Positions 1 through 8,777 of a stretch of 64,000 nucleotides of DNA are shown here, piece after piece; within the stretch, counting starts at the first letter, position 1, and every line of letters starts with the position of its first letter. This DNA comes from Pilimelia anulata (GTDB taxonomy: Bacteria > Actinomycetota > Actinomycetes > Mycobacteriales > Micromonosporaceae). The notes below the pieces were generated by a model. That model saw only the letters and a program-made list of their open reading frames with translations. It was not told the origin of the DNA and ran no database searches. The stretch is from the NCBI RefSeq assembly GCF_014647895.1, contig NZ_BMQB01000003.1:124001-188000 (forward strand), read 5' to 3'. The translations under genes and the position numbers were made by a program.

Positions 1-106
1 GGGCGATCTCCGGTACCGCGTCGGCGGCGAAGAAGTCGAACCCGCCGTCCGGGCCGGCGATGTACCCGTCGATCGTCACCGCGACCAGGTAGGTCAGCTC
101 GCGCAC
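1..106 (-). CDS. Dihydrofolate reductase family protein (RibD C-terminal type), 5' part only
   Basis: Only the first 35 codons lie in the window; the gene runs off the left edge. The translation from GTG at 106 begins VRELTYLVAVTIDGYIAGPD, the usual N-terminus of the RibD-C/dihydrofolate reductase-like family (a first beta strand, then a DGYIAGPDG turn). A purine-rich stretch lies just upstream of the GTG, which supports the start. The family contains NADPH-dependent reductases of mostly unknown substrate, so the specific reaction cannot be stated. Confidence 0.7.
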   Translation of the reverse strand, partial: MRELTYLVAVTIDGYIAGPDGGFDFFAADAVPEIA

Positions 107-146
107 GGCTCCCCCTTCGCGCGGCGCCCGGGCGGGGCCGCGCGGC

Positions 147-701
147 TCAGTATCGGAAGGGCAGGCCGGCGACGTCCATGCCCTCCTGCCAGTCGAGCCG
201 GCGGCGGCCGAGGTCCAGCGTCAGCTCGACGCTGGCCAGGGCGGTGAAGCCGGCCCGGTGCAGGCAGTGCAGGGCGGCGGTGTCCCGGACGGCCGGCGAC
301 ACGCCGAGCGCCCGCATCCCGCGCCGCCGGGCGACGTCGATCACGGCCCGGACCAGGGCGGTGCCGATGCCGCTGTCCCGGTACGGCTCGCTGACGACGA
401 TCGGCCAGATCTCGCCGGCGTTCTCCCGCAGGACCAGGCCGGCGAGCCCGACGACGCCCTCGTCGTCGTCCTCGGCGACCCAGACGCCGGCCAGGTCGAT
501 CCGGGCCAGGTACTCCTCGAAGCCCGCGCCGCGCGCGGTCTCGCCGTCGCCCTCGTCGGCGGCCAGCGGGTACTGCCGGGCGCGCTCGGCGGCCAGCTCC
601 GCCCAGAGGTGGCGGCCCTCGCGGTGGTCGGTCGGCCGGTACGGCCGGACGGCCACGTCGATCCGGTCACTGATAGCTGTCGCTCCGTAGCGATCGGTCA
701 T
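147..701 (-). CDS. GNAT family N-acetyltransferase
   Basis: About 184 residues from ATG 701, which I prefer to the more upstream start at 761 because the extra residues look non-conserved and would run into the neighbouring divergent gene. The acetyl-CoA binding motif A is visible as YRDSGIGTALVRAVIDVARR, followed by an ALHCLHRAGF segment typical of motif B. This is a single GNAT domain acting in the cytoplasm; the acceptor substrate is unknown. It is divergent from the fructosamine-kinase-like gene, with only about 50 bases between starts, so the two probably share a promoter region. Confidence 0.8.
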   Translation of the reverse strand: MTDRYGATAISDRIDVAVRPYRPTDHREGRHLWAELAAERARQYPLAADEGDGETARGAGFEEYLARIDLAGVWVAEDDDEGVVGLAGLVLRENAGEIWPIVVSEPYRDSGIGTALVRAVIDVARRRGMRALGVSPAVRDTAALHCLHRAGFTALASVELTLDLGRRRLDWQEGMDVAGLPFRY

Positions 702-753
702 GTCGCCATAATGAACCCGATCCGCCCCCGCCGGAGCCGAAGTGGGAGATCGC

Positions 754-1632
754 ATGGACATCGCCTACCTGCGCCGTCACCCCGACCACCTGCCCACCTT
801 CCTCACCCACCAGCGGATCCGCGAGACGCCCGTACCGGGCGGCGGCACGTGCACCGCGCGCCGGCTCACCCTCGACGACGGCCACTCGGTGTTCGCCAAG
901 AGCTGGCCGGCGGGGGCCGGGCCCGCGCCGGACGGGCTGTTCGCGGCCGAGGCCGCCGGGCTGCGCTGGCTCGGCGAGGCCGGGGCGGTGCCCGTACCGG
1001 GGGTGCTCACCGCGCTGCCGGAGCTGCTCGCGCTCGACTGGGTCGAGCCCGGCGCGCCCACCGCGGCCGGCGCCGAGGAGCTGGGCCGGGGGCTGGCCGC
1101 CCTGCACGCCGCCGGGGCGCCCGCGTTCGGGGCGGCGTGGCCGGGCTGGATCGGCGGGCTGCCGCTGGACAACACCGCCGGGGCCGGGCCGTGGGGGCCG
1201 TGGTTCGCCCGCCGCCGGCTCGACCCATACCTGCGCCGGGCCGCCGACGCCGGCGCGCTGTCCCCCGCGGACGTCGCCGCCGTCGAGCGGGTGCGGGACC
1301 GGATCGGGGCGTACGGCGGGGACGAGCCGCCCGCCCGGCTGCACGGCGACCTGTGGCCCGGCAACGTCCTGTGGGCCGCCGACGGGCGGGCGTGGCTGGT
1401 CGACCCGGCCGCGCACGGCGGGCACCGGGAGACCGACCTGGCGACGCTGGCGCTGTTCGGCGGGCTGCCGCACCTGGACCGGCTGCTCGCCGCGTACGCC
1501 GAGGCCGCGCCGCTGGCCGACGGCTGGCGGGACCGGGTGCCGCTGCACCAGCTCCACCTGCTGCTGGTGCACGCGGCGCTGTTCGGCGCGGGGTACGCCG
1601 GGGCGGTCCGCGCGGCGGCGGACCGGCTGTGA
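754..1632 (+). CDS. Fructosamine kinase family protein
   Basis: 292 residues from ATG 754, with GGGAG a few bases upstream. The protein has the aminoglycoside phosphotransferase-like kinase fold. The catalytic loop reads RLHGDLWPGNVLW and the metal-binding segment LVDPAAHGGHRETDLA, both typical of the fructosamine/ketosamine 3-kinase family. Family members phosphorylate glycation adducts on proteins so that they fall apart (deglycation); the substrate here is inferred from family only. The stop codon overlaps the GTG start of moaA by four bases (GTGA), so the two are probably translated from one message, although no functional link to molybdopterin is obvious. Confidence 0.85.
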   Translation: MDIAYLRRHPDHLPTFLTHQRIRETPVPGGGTCTARRLTLDDGHSVFAKSWPAGAGPAPDGLFAAEAAGLRWLGEAGAVPVPGVLTALPELLALDWVEPGAPTAAGAEELGRGLAALHAAGAPAFGAAWPGWIGGLPLDNTAGAGPWGPWFARRRLDPYLRRAADAGALSPADVAAVERVRDRIGAYGGDEPPARLHGDLWPGNVLWAADGRAWLVDPAAHGGHRETDLATLALFGGLPHLDRLLAAYAEAAPLADGWRDRVPLHQLHLLLVHAALFGAGYAGAVRAAADRL

Positions 1633-2684
1633 CCACCGACCCGCCCGGCGCGGCCGGCCGCGAGCGCGACCCGGCCGGCGGGCTGGTGGACGTGCACGGG
1701 CGGGTGGCCCGGGACCTGCGGGTGTCGCTGACCGACCGGTGCAACCTGCGCTGCACGTACTGCCTGCCGGCCGAGGGCGTCCCCTGGCTGCCCGGGCCGG
1801 ACCTGCTCACCGACGCCGAGGTGGGCGAGCTGATCCGGGTGGCGGTGACCCGGCTCGGGGTCAGCGAGGTGCGGTTCACCGGCGGCGAGCCGCTGCTGCG
1901 CCCCGGCCTGGCCGGGATCGTCGCGGCCGCCGCCGCGCTGCGCCCCCGCCCGCGGCTGTCGCTCACCACCAACGGGATCGGCCTGGCCGCGCGGGCGGCG
2001 GAGCTGCGCGCCGCCGGCCTGGACCGGGTCAACGTCTCGCTGGACACCCTCGACCCCGACCGGTACGCCGCGCTGGCCCGCCGCCGCCGGCTCGCCGACA
2101 CGCTCGCCGGGATCGCGGCGGCCGCGGCGGCCGGGCTCGCCCCGGTCAAGCTCAACGCCGTGCTGATGCGCGGCGTCAACGACGGCGAGGCGCCGGACCT
2201 GCTGGCGTACGCGCTGGCCCACGGGTACGCGCTGCGGTTCATCGAGCAGATGCCGCTGGACGCCGGCGGCCGCTGGCGCCGGGCGGACATGGTCACCGCC
2301 GACGAGATCCTCGGCGCGCTGCGGGCGCGGTACCGGCTGCGCCCCGACCCGGCCGACCGCGGCCCGGCGCCGGCCGAGACCTGGCTGGTGGACGGGTACC
2401 GCGACGCCGCCGGCGCGCCCGCCCGGGTCGGCGTGATCGCCAGCGTGACCCGCCCGTTCTGCCGCGCCTGCGACCGGACCCGGCTGACCGCGGACGGGCA
2501 GGTCCGCGCGTGCCTGTTCGCCCGGGCCGAAACCGACCTGCGCGGGCCGCTGCGGTCCGGCGCGGACGACGCCGCGCTGGCCGAGCGCTGGCGGACGGCG
2601 ATGTGGGGCAAGGCGGCCGGGCACGGGGTCGACGCGCCGGGGTTCGCCCCGCCGCCGCGGCCGATGTCGGCGATCGGGGGCTGA
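1629..2684 (+). CDS. moaA: GTP 3',8-cyclase MoaA
   Basis: 351 residues from GTG 1629. MoaA is the radical-SAM enzyme that starts molybdenum cofactor synthesis by rearranging GTP to 3',8-cyclo-7,8-dihydro-GTP. The N-terminal SAM cluster motif CNLRCTYC is at residues 38-45 and the second 4Fe-4S cluster cysteines are in FCRACDRTRL and RACLF near the C-terminus. The protein ends in GG, the conserved di-glycine tail that in MoaA reaches into the active site. It is coupled to the upstream kinase gene by a GTGA overlap and is followed two bases later by moaD. Its partner moaC lies about 13 kb away at 16187-16750. Confidence 0.97.
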   Translation: MTTDPPGAAGRERDPAGGLVDVHGRVARDLRVSLTDRCNLRCTYCLPAEGVPWLPGPDLLTDAEVGELIRVAVTRLGVSEVRFTGGEPLLRPGLAGIVAAAAALRPRPRLSLTTNGIGLAARAAELRAAGLDRVNVSLDTLDPDRYAALARRRRLADTLAGIAAAAAAGLAPVKLNAVLMRGVNDGEAPDLLAYALAHGYALRFIEQMPLDAGGRWRRADMVTADEILGALRARYRLRPDPADRGPAPAETWLVDGYRDAAGAPARVGVIASVTRPFCRACDRTRLTADGQVRACLFARAETDLRGPLRSGADDAALAERWRTAMWGKAAGHGVDAPGFAPPPRPMSAIGG

Positions 2685-2686
2685 GG

Positions 2687-2926
2687 ATGATCACGGTGCG
2701 GTACTTCGCGGCGGCCCGGGCCGCGGCGGGCACGGACAGCGAGCGGGTCCCCGCCGGCCCGCTGGGCGCGGTGCTGGCGGGGCTGGGCGAGCGGCACGGG
2801 CCGGCGCTGGCCGGGGTGCTGGCCCGCTGCTCGTACCTGGTCGACGGGGCGGCGGCGCGGGATCGCGCCGGCCCGGTCCGGCCGGGCGCGACCCTCGACG
2901 TCCTGCCGCCCTTCGCCGGCGGCTGA
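2687..2926 (+). CDS. moaD: MoaD/ThiS family sulfur carrier protein
   Basis: 79 residues from ATG 2687, starting only two bases after the moaA stop, with GAGG at the junction. The ubiquitin-like carrier begins MITVRYFAAARAAAG and ends in FAGG; the terminal GG is the residue pair that is adenylated and thiocarboxylated. In molybdopterin synthase this small subunit hands sulfur to MoaE, and here the only MoaE domain is fused to MogA and MoeA at 13869-16190. ThiS is an alternative in principle, but the moaA neighbour favours MoaD. Confidence 0.93.
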   Translation: MITVRYFAAARAAAGTDSERVPAGPLGAVLAGLGERHGPALAGVLARCSYLVDGAAARDRAGPVRPGATLDVLPPFAGG

Positions 2927-2941
2927 CCGGCGGGCCGCCGG

Positions 2942-2978
2942 CGGCCGGGCGCCGCGGCCTGGCGGCCGGCGCCGGCCG
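2942..2978. terminator. GC-rich hairpin between convergent moaD and EamA genes
   Basis: Positions 2942-2954 and 2967-2978 form an inverted repeat of about 12 pairs with one bulged G and a 12-base loop. It sits between two convergent genes, where a bidirectional terminator is expected. There is no T-run, which is common in high-GC actinobacteria. Confidence 0.4.
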
Positions 2979-3027
2979 GGCCGATGCGGGCCGGGCGCGG
3001 GCGGGCCGGCGCGGGCCGGGCGGGCCG

Positions 3028-3924
3028 CTAGGTGGGCGGGGTGTCGCGGCGGGGCGGGCGGTCGGCCAGGACGCCCCACGCCGCACCGGCCAGCACCAGC
3101 GCGCCGCCGGCCGCCTGCCACCCGGTCACCGCCTCGCTCAGCAGCACCGCCGCCGCGACCACACTCACCACCGGCTCGACCATGCTCAGGATGGCCGCAC
3201 CGGTCGGCCCGATCACCGCCATCCCGGCGAAGAAGCAGCCGATCGCCACGACGGTCGAGAACACGGCCACCCCGGCGATCGCGCCCCAGCCGGCCGCCGT
3301 GATCCCGCCGTGCAGCGACCCCGTCGCGGCCCCGGTCACGCCGAACGCCGCCGCCGCGAACGCCGCCACCCAGCCCGCCGTGAGCAGCGGCGGCATCGTC
3401 CCGGCCGTCCGGTCGCCGAGCACGATGTACGCGGCGTAGACGCCGCCCGCGGCCAGCGCCAGCAGCACCCCGGCCAGCCGGACGCCGCCGCCCGGGTAGC
3501 CGAGCACCACCGCCAGCCCGGCCAGCGACACCCCGACGGCGGCGAGCTGCCGGGGCGCGGGCCGGGTCCGGGACAGCGCCGCGTGCAGCAGCAGGACCAG
3601 GGCCGGGTACAGGTACAGCAGCAGCGCCGCCAGCGCCGGCGAGACGAACCGGACGGCGGAGAAGTACAGCATCGCCTGGAGCGCGTACAGCACCCCGCCG
3701 AGCAGGAGCAGCCGCCCCCACTCCCGCCCGGCGGGCAGCCGCAGCCGGCCGGCGAGCGCCAGGTACCCGAACAGCAGCGCCGCCGCCAGCCCGAACCGCC
3801 ACAGCAGCAGGGTGGGCACGTTGAGACCGGCGGCGTACGCGTACCGGGCGAGGACCGGCATCAGCCCGAACCCGGCCGCCGAGCACACGACCAGGACCCG
3901 CCCGCGCCCGACTGACATGGTCAT
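3028..3924 (-). CDS. EamA (DMT superfamily) transporter
   Basis: 298 residues with about ten hydrophobic segments, in the two-repeat arrangement of drug/metabolite (EamA) transporters. The second repeat ends with the typical EPVVSVVAAAVLLSEAVT segment before the last helices. These proteins sit in the cytoplasmic membrane and export small metabolites or amino acids; the substrate cannot be read from sequence. The start chosen is ATG 3924, because a TACGGT -10-like hexamer lies six bases upstream, which fits a leaderless message. The gene is convergent with moaD. Confidence 0.88.
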   Translation of the reverse strand: MTMSVGRGRVLVVCSAAGFGLMPVLARYAYAAGLNVPTLLLWRFGLAAALLFGYLALAGRLRLPAGREWGRLLLLGGVLYALQAMLYFSAVRFVSPALAALLLYLYPALVLLLHAALSRTRPAPRQLAAVGVSLAGLAVVLGYPGGGVRLAGVLLALAAGGVYAAYIVLGDRTAGTMPPLLTAGWVAAFAAAAFGVTGAATGSLHGGITAAGWGAIAGVAVFSTVVAIGCFFAGMAVIGPTGAAILSMVEPVVSVVAAAVLLSEAVTGWQAAGGALVLAGAAWGVLADRPPRRDTPPT

Positions 3925-3930
3925 CGCGTC

Positions 3931-3936
3931 ACCGTA
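3931..3936 (-). promoter_or_regulatory. -10-like element for a leaderless EamA message
   Basis: Read on the minus strand, TACGGT is followed by six bases and then the ATG at 3924. That spacing puts the transcription start at or next to the start codon. No convincing -35 box and no ribosome binding site is seen. Confidence 0.4.
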
Positions 3937-4014
3937 CGAGGTGTCCCGTCGCGGAGTTGACCTCCCCCCGGGTACGTTCGAGCCGGGCCGGGCGGCCGGG
4001 GAGTGGGGTGCGGA

Positions 4015-5322
4015 GTGCGTACGGTGATCTTCTTCGGGGTGATCCTCGCCGTGGTGGGCGGCATCCACGGCTACCTGTGGCGGCGCCTGGTCGCGGACAC
4101 GACCGCGCGCGGCGGCTGGCCGCGCCGGGCGGGGACGGCGCTGGTGGTCGCGCTGGCCCTCCTGGTGCCGGTGGTGCTGGTGGGCACCCGGCAGGGCGCC
4201 GGGTGGCTGGCCCCCGGCTATGTGTGGATCGCCCTCATGTTCTACCTGCTGGTGGTCCTCCTGGCCCTGGAACTCCCGCTGGCGGCCGCGCTCTGGCGCC
4301 GCCGCGCCCGCGGGCCCGCCCCGGCCACCCCCGCGACCGGGGAGCAGCCGGCCGGGCCGACGCCGGGCGAGCCGACGCCGGGCGAGCCGGAGCCGGCGCC
4401 GGGCGAGCCCGCGGAGCCGGCCCCGGACCCAGCGGCTCCGCCCGGCCGGGCGGAGCCGGACGGGGCCGATCACGACGCCGCCCGGCGGCTGCTCCTGCGC
4501 CGCGGGGCCGCGATCTTCGCCGGCCTCACCGCCACCGGCATCACCGGGTACGGCATCCGCACCGCCCTCGGCCCCCCGCAGCTCGACCGCGTCGACATCC
4601 CGCTGGCCAAGCTCCCGCGCGGGATGGACGGCTTCCGCATCGCCGTCGTCTCCGACATCCACCTCGGCCCGATCAACGGCCGCGCGCACACCGAGCGGAT
4701 CGTCGCCGCGATCAACCGCCTCGGCGCCGACGCCGTCGCGATCGTCGGCGACCTGGTCGACGGCACGGTCGAGGAGCTGGGCGCCGCCGCCGCGCCGCTG
4801 CGCGACCTGCGCTCCCGGTACGGGTCGTTCTTCGTCACCGGCAACCACGAGTTCTACTCCGGCGTCGCGCCGTGGCTGGTGGAGCTGCCGAGGCTCGGCG
4901 TCCGGGTGCTGGCCAACGAGCGGGTACCGATCGAGGGCCTCGACCTGGCCGGCGTGCACGACGTGGCCGGCGGCGAGCCGCAGGGCTTCGGCCCGGTCGG
5001 CGACGGCCTGGCCCCGGACTTCGCCCGGACGTTCGCCGACCGGGACCCGGCGCGGCCGTCGATCCTGCTGGCGCACCAGCCGGTGCAGGCGCACGAGGCG
5101 GCGAAGTACGCCGTCGACCTGCAACTCTCCGGCCACACCCACGGCGGGCAGATGGTCCCGTTCAACTACCTGGTCGGGCTGGAGCAGCCGGTCGTCTCCG
5201 GGCTGGGCGAGGTCGACGGCACCCGGGTGTACGTGACCAACGGGGCCGGTTTCTGGGGTCCGCCGGTGCGGGTCGGCGCGCCGCCGCAGGTCTCGCTGGT
5301 CCGGCTGCGCGCGGACCGGTAA
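4015..5322 (+). CDS. Membrane-anchored metallophosphoesterase
   Basis: About 435 residues from GTG 4015; GTG 4003 is also possible. The first 110 residues contain three or four hydrophobic segments. A Pro/Glu/Gly-rich linker with a repeated TPGEP motif follows (roughly residues 105-150), then a further hydrophobic stretch, then the calcineurin-like phosphoesterase domain. All metal-binding blocks are present: SDIHLG, GDLVDG, GNHEFY and SGHTHGGQ. This family (YkuE/YaeI-like) hydrolyses phosphoesters, in some members lipid-linked ones such as UDP-diacylglucosamine. The substrate here is unknown. The catalytic domain is probably tethered to the membrane. Confidence 0.9.
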   Translation: MRTVIFFGVILAVVGGIHGYLWRRLVADTTARGGWPRRAGTALVVALALLVPVVLVGTRQGAGWLAPGYVWIALMFYLLVVLLALELPLAAALWRRRARGPAPATPATGEQPAGPTPGEPTPGEPEPAPGEPAEPAPDPAAPPGRAEPDGADHDAARRLLLRRGAAIFAGLTATGITGYGIRTALGPPQLDRVDIPLAKLPRGMDGFRIAVVSDIHLGPINGRAHTERIVAAINRLGADAVAIVGDLVDGTVEELGAAAAPLRDLRSRYGSFFVTGNHEFYSGVAPWLVELPRLGVRVLANERVPIEGLDLAGVHDVAGGEPQGFGPVGDGLAPDFARTFADRDPARPSILLAHQPVQAHEAAKYAVDLQLSGHTHGGQMVPFNYLVGLEQPVVSGLGEVDGTRVYVTNGAGFWGPPVRVGAPPQVSLVRLRADR

Positions 5323-5402
5323 GGACCGGCGCCGGTCCGGCGGATTCCGCCTCCCGCGCGTGGCGCGTGCGGACGCGCCGGCGCGGCGTGCCAAGATGCG
5401 GC

Positions 5403-8400
5403 GTGCCTCCGCTGCGTTCCGAAGCCGGTGATCCCGCCGTACCCGGGGCCGGTGTGCCCGGGACCGTCGTGTCGCCGTACGGGGTCGAGGGGTCGCCGCT
5501 GGCCCGGCCGGAGCCCGCGGCCGCGCCCCCGCCGGTCGACCGGCCGTACGTCGCCGACCTGCACATTCACTCCTCGTACTCGCGGGCGTGCAGCCGCGAT
5601 CTCACGCTGCCGAACCTCGCCTGGTGGTCCCGGCGCAAGGGGATCAGCGTGCTCGGTACGGGTGATTTCACCCATCCCGCCTGGTACGACCACCTGCGCG
5701 AGTCGCTCGTCCCCGCCGAGCCGGGGCTGTTCCGGCTGCGCCCGCAGCCGCAGGCCGATGTGGACCGCCGGCTGCCGCCGATCCTCGCCGACGAGGGCGC
5801 GTACACCCGGTTCATGCTGTCCGTCGAGATCTCCACGATCTACAAGCGGGACGGGGCCACCCGCAAGGTGCACCACCTGGTGTACCTGCCGGACCTGGGC
5901 GCCGCGGCCCGGTTCAACCAGGTGCTCGGCCGGATCGGCAACCTCGGCTCGGACGGCCGCCCGATCCTCGGCCTGGACTCCCGCGACCTGCTGGAGATCA
6001 CGCTGACCGCCAGCGAGCACGGATACCTGGTCCCGGCGCACATCTGGACGCCGTGGTTCGCCGCGCTGGGCAGCAAGTCCGGCTTCGACGCGATCGCCGA
6101 CTGCTACGCCGACCTGGCCGACGAGATCTTCGCGGTGGAGACGGGCCTGTCCAGCGACCCGGCGATGAACTGGCGGGTGTCCAGCCTGGACCGGTACCAG
6201 CTCGTGTCGCACTCGGACGCCCACTCGCCGCCCGCGCTGGCCAGGGAGGCGACCCGGTTCACCGCGGCCCTGGACTACCACGCGATCCGGGCGGCACTGC
6301 GCACCGGCGACGGCCTGCACGACACGATCGAGTTCTTCCCGGAGGAGGGCAAGTACCACGCCGACGGGCACCGGGCCTGCGACGTCCGCTGGGACCCGGA
6401 GCGCACCCGGGCGGCCGGCGGCATCTGCCCGGTCTGCGGGCACGGGCTGACCGTCGGCGTACTCAGCCGGATCGAGGAGCTGGCCGACCGCCCGGCCGGC
6501 GCCACCCGGCCGAACGCGAAACCGGTCACCCACCTCATCCCGCTGGCCGAGGTGGTCGGCGAGATCCACGGCGTCGGGCCGCGCAGCAAGACCGTCGAGG
6601 GGCGGATCCAGCACCTCGTCGCCGCGCTGGGGCCGGAGCTGGACATCCTCACGTCCGTACCGCTGGACGAGGTCGGCCGGGCCGGCGGCGAGCTGCTCGG
6701 CGAGGCCATCGGCCGGCTGCGCCGCGGCGCGGTGCACCGGACGCCGGGCTACGACGGCGTGTACGGCGTGATCAAGGTCTTCGCCCCGGACGAGCTGCGC
6801 CGGGAGACCGCCGCCCAGGCCGAGGCGCTGTTCGACGTGCCGGCGCCGCGGCCGGCGCCCGCGGCGCGGCCGGCGGTCCCGGCCGGGCGGGGCGGCGGCG
6901 ACGGCGCCGCCGCGCCCGTGGTGGCCGACGCGCCCGCCGCCCCCGTGGCGGCGGCGGCCCGGCGCGGCGGGGACGGCGCGGCCGCCCGCCCGGCGACCCC
7001 GCCCCCCGCCCCGGCGCCGCGGCCCGCGGCCGTCGGCCCGGCGGGCAAGGCGTCGCCGCACGAGCCGTTCGAGCCGATGCTGGCCGGGATGGAGGAGGTC
7101 GGGACGGGCCTGCTGGACCGGCTCGACGCCATGCAGCGGGTCGCCGCGTCCGTGCACAGCGGACCGATGCTCATCGTCGCCGGCCCCGGCACCGGCAAGA
7201 CCCGCACGCTGACCCACCGGATCGCGTACCTGTGCGCGGAGCTGAACGTCAACCCGCAGCGATGTCTGGCGATCACGTTCACCCGACGGGCGGCGCAGGA
7301 GCTGCGCGAACGCCTCACCGACCTGCTCGCGCTCGACGCCGACCAGATCACCGTCGGCACGTTCCACGCGCTCGCCCTGCAACTCCTGCGCGAGCACCCG
7401 CGCGCCGCCGGCCTCGCCGACGGCTTCGCGATCGCCGACGAGGTCCAGCGGGCCGCGGCGCGCGACGAGGCCGGGGAGGACGATGCGGCGTACCGCAAGG
7501 CGCTGCGCGCCACGAACCTGGTCGACCTGGACGAGCTGGTCCCGCTCGCCGTGGCGATGCTGGACGGCCACCCGAAGCTGGTCCGGGAGTACCGCGACCG
7601 GTGGGTGTGGATCTTCGTGGACGAGTACCAGGACGTCGACGCCGACCAGTACGCCCTGCTCCGGCTGCTCTCCCCGGCGGACGGCAACCTGTACGCGATC
7701 GGCGACCCCGACCAGGCGATCTACTCCTTCCGCGGCGCGGACGTGGAGTACTTCCTGCGGTTCGCCCACGACTTCACCGACGCCCGGCAGGTCCGGCTCA
7801 CCCGCAACTACCGCTCGGCCGCCCCGATCGTCGCCGCGGCCGTCCAGGCGATCGCCCCGACCTCGCTGGTCCGGGACCGCCGGCTCGACCCGGCCCGGCT
7901 CGACCCCGACGCCCCGCTGATCGGCCGGTACGCCGCCCGGACGCCCGCCGACGAGGCCGAGTTCGTCGCGCGGACCGTCGACGAGCTGGTCGGCGGCCTG
8001 TCCCACCGCTCGTTCGACGGCCGGGTCGACGCCCGGGCGGCGGTGCCGGAGGCGCTGTCGTTCGGCGACATCGCGGTGCTGTACCGCACCGACGCCCAGG
8101 CCGCCCCGATCGTGGACGCGCTCAGCCGGGCCAACATCCCGGTGCAGAAGCGCTCGCACAACCGGCTGCGCGACCGCGCGGGCGTGGCGGCGCTCGCCCG
8201 CGAGCTGCGGCTGGCCAGCGGCGGCGGCGCGGTACCGGACCGGCTCGCCGCCGCGGCCCGCAAGCTCGCCGACCGGCACACCGCCCCGACCCTGGACGGC
8301 GCCGGCGCGGTCACCCCGGAGGACGTGTGGGCGGCGGCCGACCTGCTCGGCCCGCTGGCCGCGCAGCACGCGGCGGACCCGGCGGCGTTCCTTACCGCCA

Positions 8401-8777
8401 TCGCCACCGGCGCCGAGGTGGACGCGCTGGACCCGCGCGCCGAGGCGGTCACGCTGCTCACCCTGCACGCGTCGAAGGGCCTGGAGTTCCCGGTCGTGTT
8501 CCTGGTCGGCTGCGAGGACGGGCTGCTGCCGCTGCGGCTGCCCGGCGACCCGCCGTCGGAGGGCGCGGTGGCGGAGGAGCGGCGGCTGTTCTTCGTCGGG
8601 CTGACCCGGGCGCAGAACCGGCTGTACCTGTCGTCGGCGGCGACCCGGTTCCGGTTCGGGGCGCAGCGGGACGCGCGGGTGACGCCGTTCCTGGCGGCGA
8701 TCGACCCCGGGTTGCTGCGGACGCTGCACGACACGACGGTCCGCGCCCCGCGCGACCGCCAGCTCCGCCTGCTCTGA
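5403..8777 (+). CDS. Endonuclease Q-like PHP domain fused to a UvrD/Rep-type helicase
   Basis: 1,124 residues in one frame. Residues about 48-440 match the endonuclease Q family: a PHP metal site starting ADLHIHSSYSRAC, then TGDFTHP and HSDAHSP, and a cysteine cluster at C326, C342 and C345 (ICPVCG). Characterised endonuclease Q cuts 5' of deaminated bases and abasic sites. An Ala/Pro-rich linker (about 480-550) leads to a superfamily 1A helicase: Walker A GPGTGKT at 594-600, then VDEYQDVD, GDPDQAIYSFRGAD, LTRNYRS, LHASKGLEF and FVGLTRAQNRLYL. All core helicase motifs are intact. The start is uncertain: GTG 5403 has a weak CAAGAT upstream and GTG 5469 is an alternative. Inference: nicking and unwinding at damaged bases are joined in one polypeptide. 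Confidence 0.9.
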   Translation: MPPLRSEAGDPAVPGAGVPGTVVSPYGVEGSPLARPEPAAAPPPVDRPYVADLHIHSSYSRACSRDLTLPNLAWWSRRKGISVLGTGDFTHPAWYDHLRESLVPAEPGLFRLRPQPQADVDRRLPPILADEGAYTRFMLSVEISTIYKRDGATRKVHHLVYLPDLGAAARFNQVLGRIGNLGSDGRPILGLDSRDLLEITLTASEHGYLVPAHIWTPWFAALGSKSGFDAIADCYADLADEIFAVETGLSSDPAMNWRVSSLDRYQLVSHSDAHSPPALAREATRFTAALDYHAIRAALRTGDGLHDTIEFFPEEGKYHADGHRACDVRWDPERTRAAGGICPVCGHGLTVGVLSRIEELADRPAGATRPNAKPVTHLIPLAEVVGEIHGVGPRSKTVEGRIQHLVAALGPELDILTSVPLDEVGRAGGELLGEAIGRLRRGAVHRTPGYDGVYGVIKVFAPDELRRETAAQAEALFDVPAPRPAPAARPAVPAGRGGGDGAAAPVVADAPAAPVAAAARRGGDGAAARPATPPPAPAPRPAAVGPAGKASPHEPFEPMLAGMEEVGTGLLDRLDAMQRVAASVHSGPMLIVAGPGTGKTRTLTHRIAYLCAELNVNPQRCLAITFTRRAAQELRERLTDLLALDADQITVGTFHALALQLLREHPRAAGLADGFAIADEVQRAAARDEAGEDDAAYRKALRATNLVDLDELVPLAVAMLDGHPKLVREYRDRWVWIFVDEYQDVDADQYALLRLLSPADGNLYAIGDPDQAIYSFRGADVEYFLRFAHDFTDARQVRLTRNYRSAAPIVAAAVQAIAPTSLVRDRRLDPARLDPDAPLIGRYAARTPADEAEFVARTVDELVGGLSHRSFDGRVDARAAVPEALSFGDIAVLYRTDAQAAPIVDALSRANIPVQKRSHNRLRDRAGVAALARELRLASGGGAVPDRLAAAARKLADRHTAPTLDGAGAVTPEDVWAAADLLGPLAAQHAADPAAFLTAIATGAEVDALDPRAEAVTLLTLHASKGLEFPVVFLVGCEDGLLPLRLPGDPPSEGAVAEERRLFFVGLTRAQNRLYLSSAATRFRFGAQRDARVTPFLAAIDPGLLRTLHDTTVRAPRDRQLRLL

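Noticed and set aside
258..2684. An 808-codon plus-strand frame containing moaA
   Set aside because: The upstream half runs antisense to the acetyltransferase and out of frame through the kinase gene; real moaA begins at GTG 1629.
3957..3978. TTGACC/TACGTT promoter for the metallophosphoesterase gene
   Set aside because: The spacer is only ten bases, too short for a normal sigma factor.
5166..8729. A 1,187-codon minus-strand frame opposite the helicase fusion
   Set aside because: Antisense shadow produced by high GC at third positions; the plus strand encodes clear motifs.
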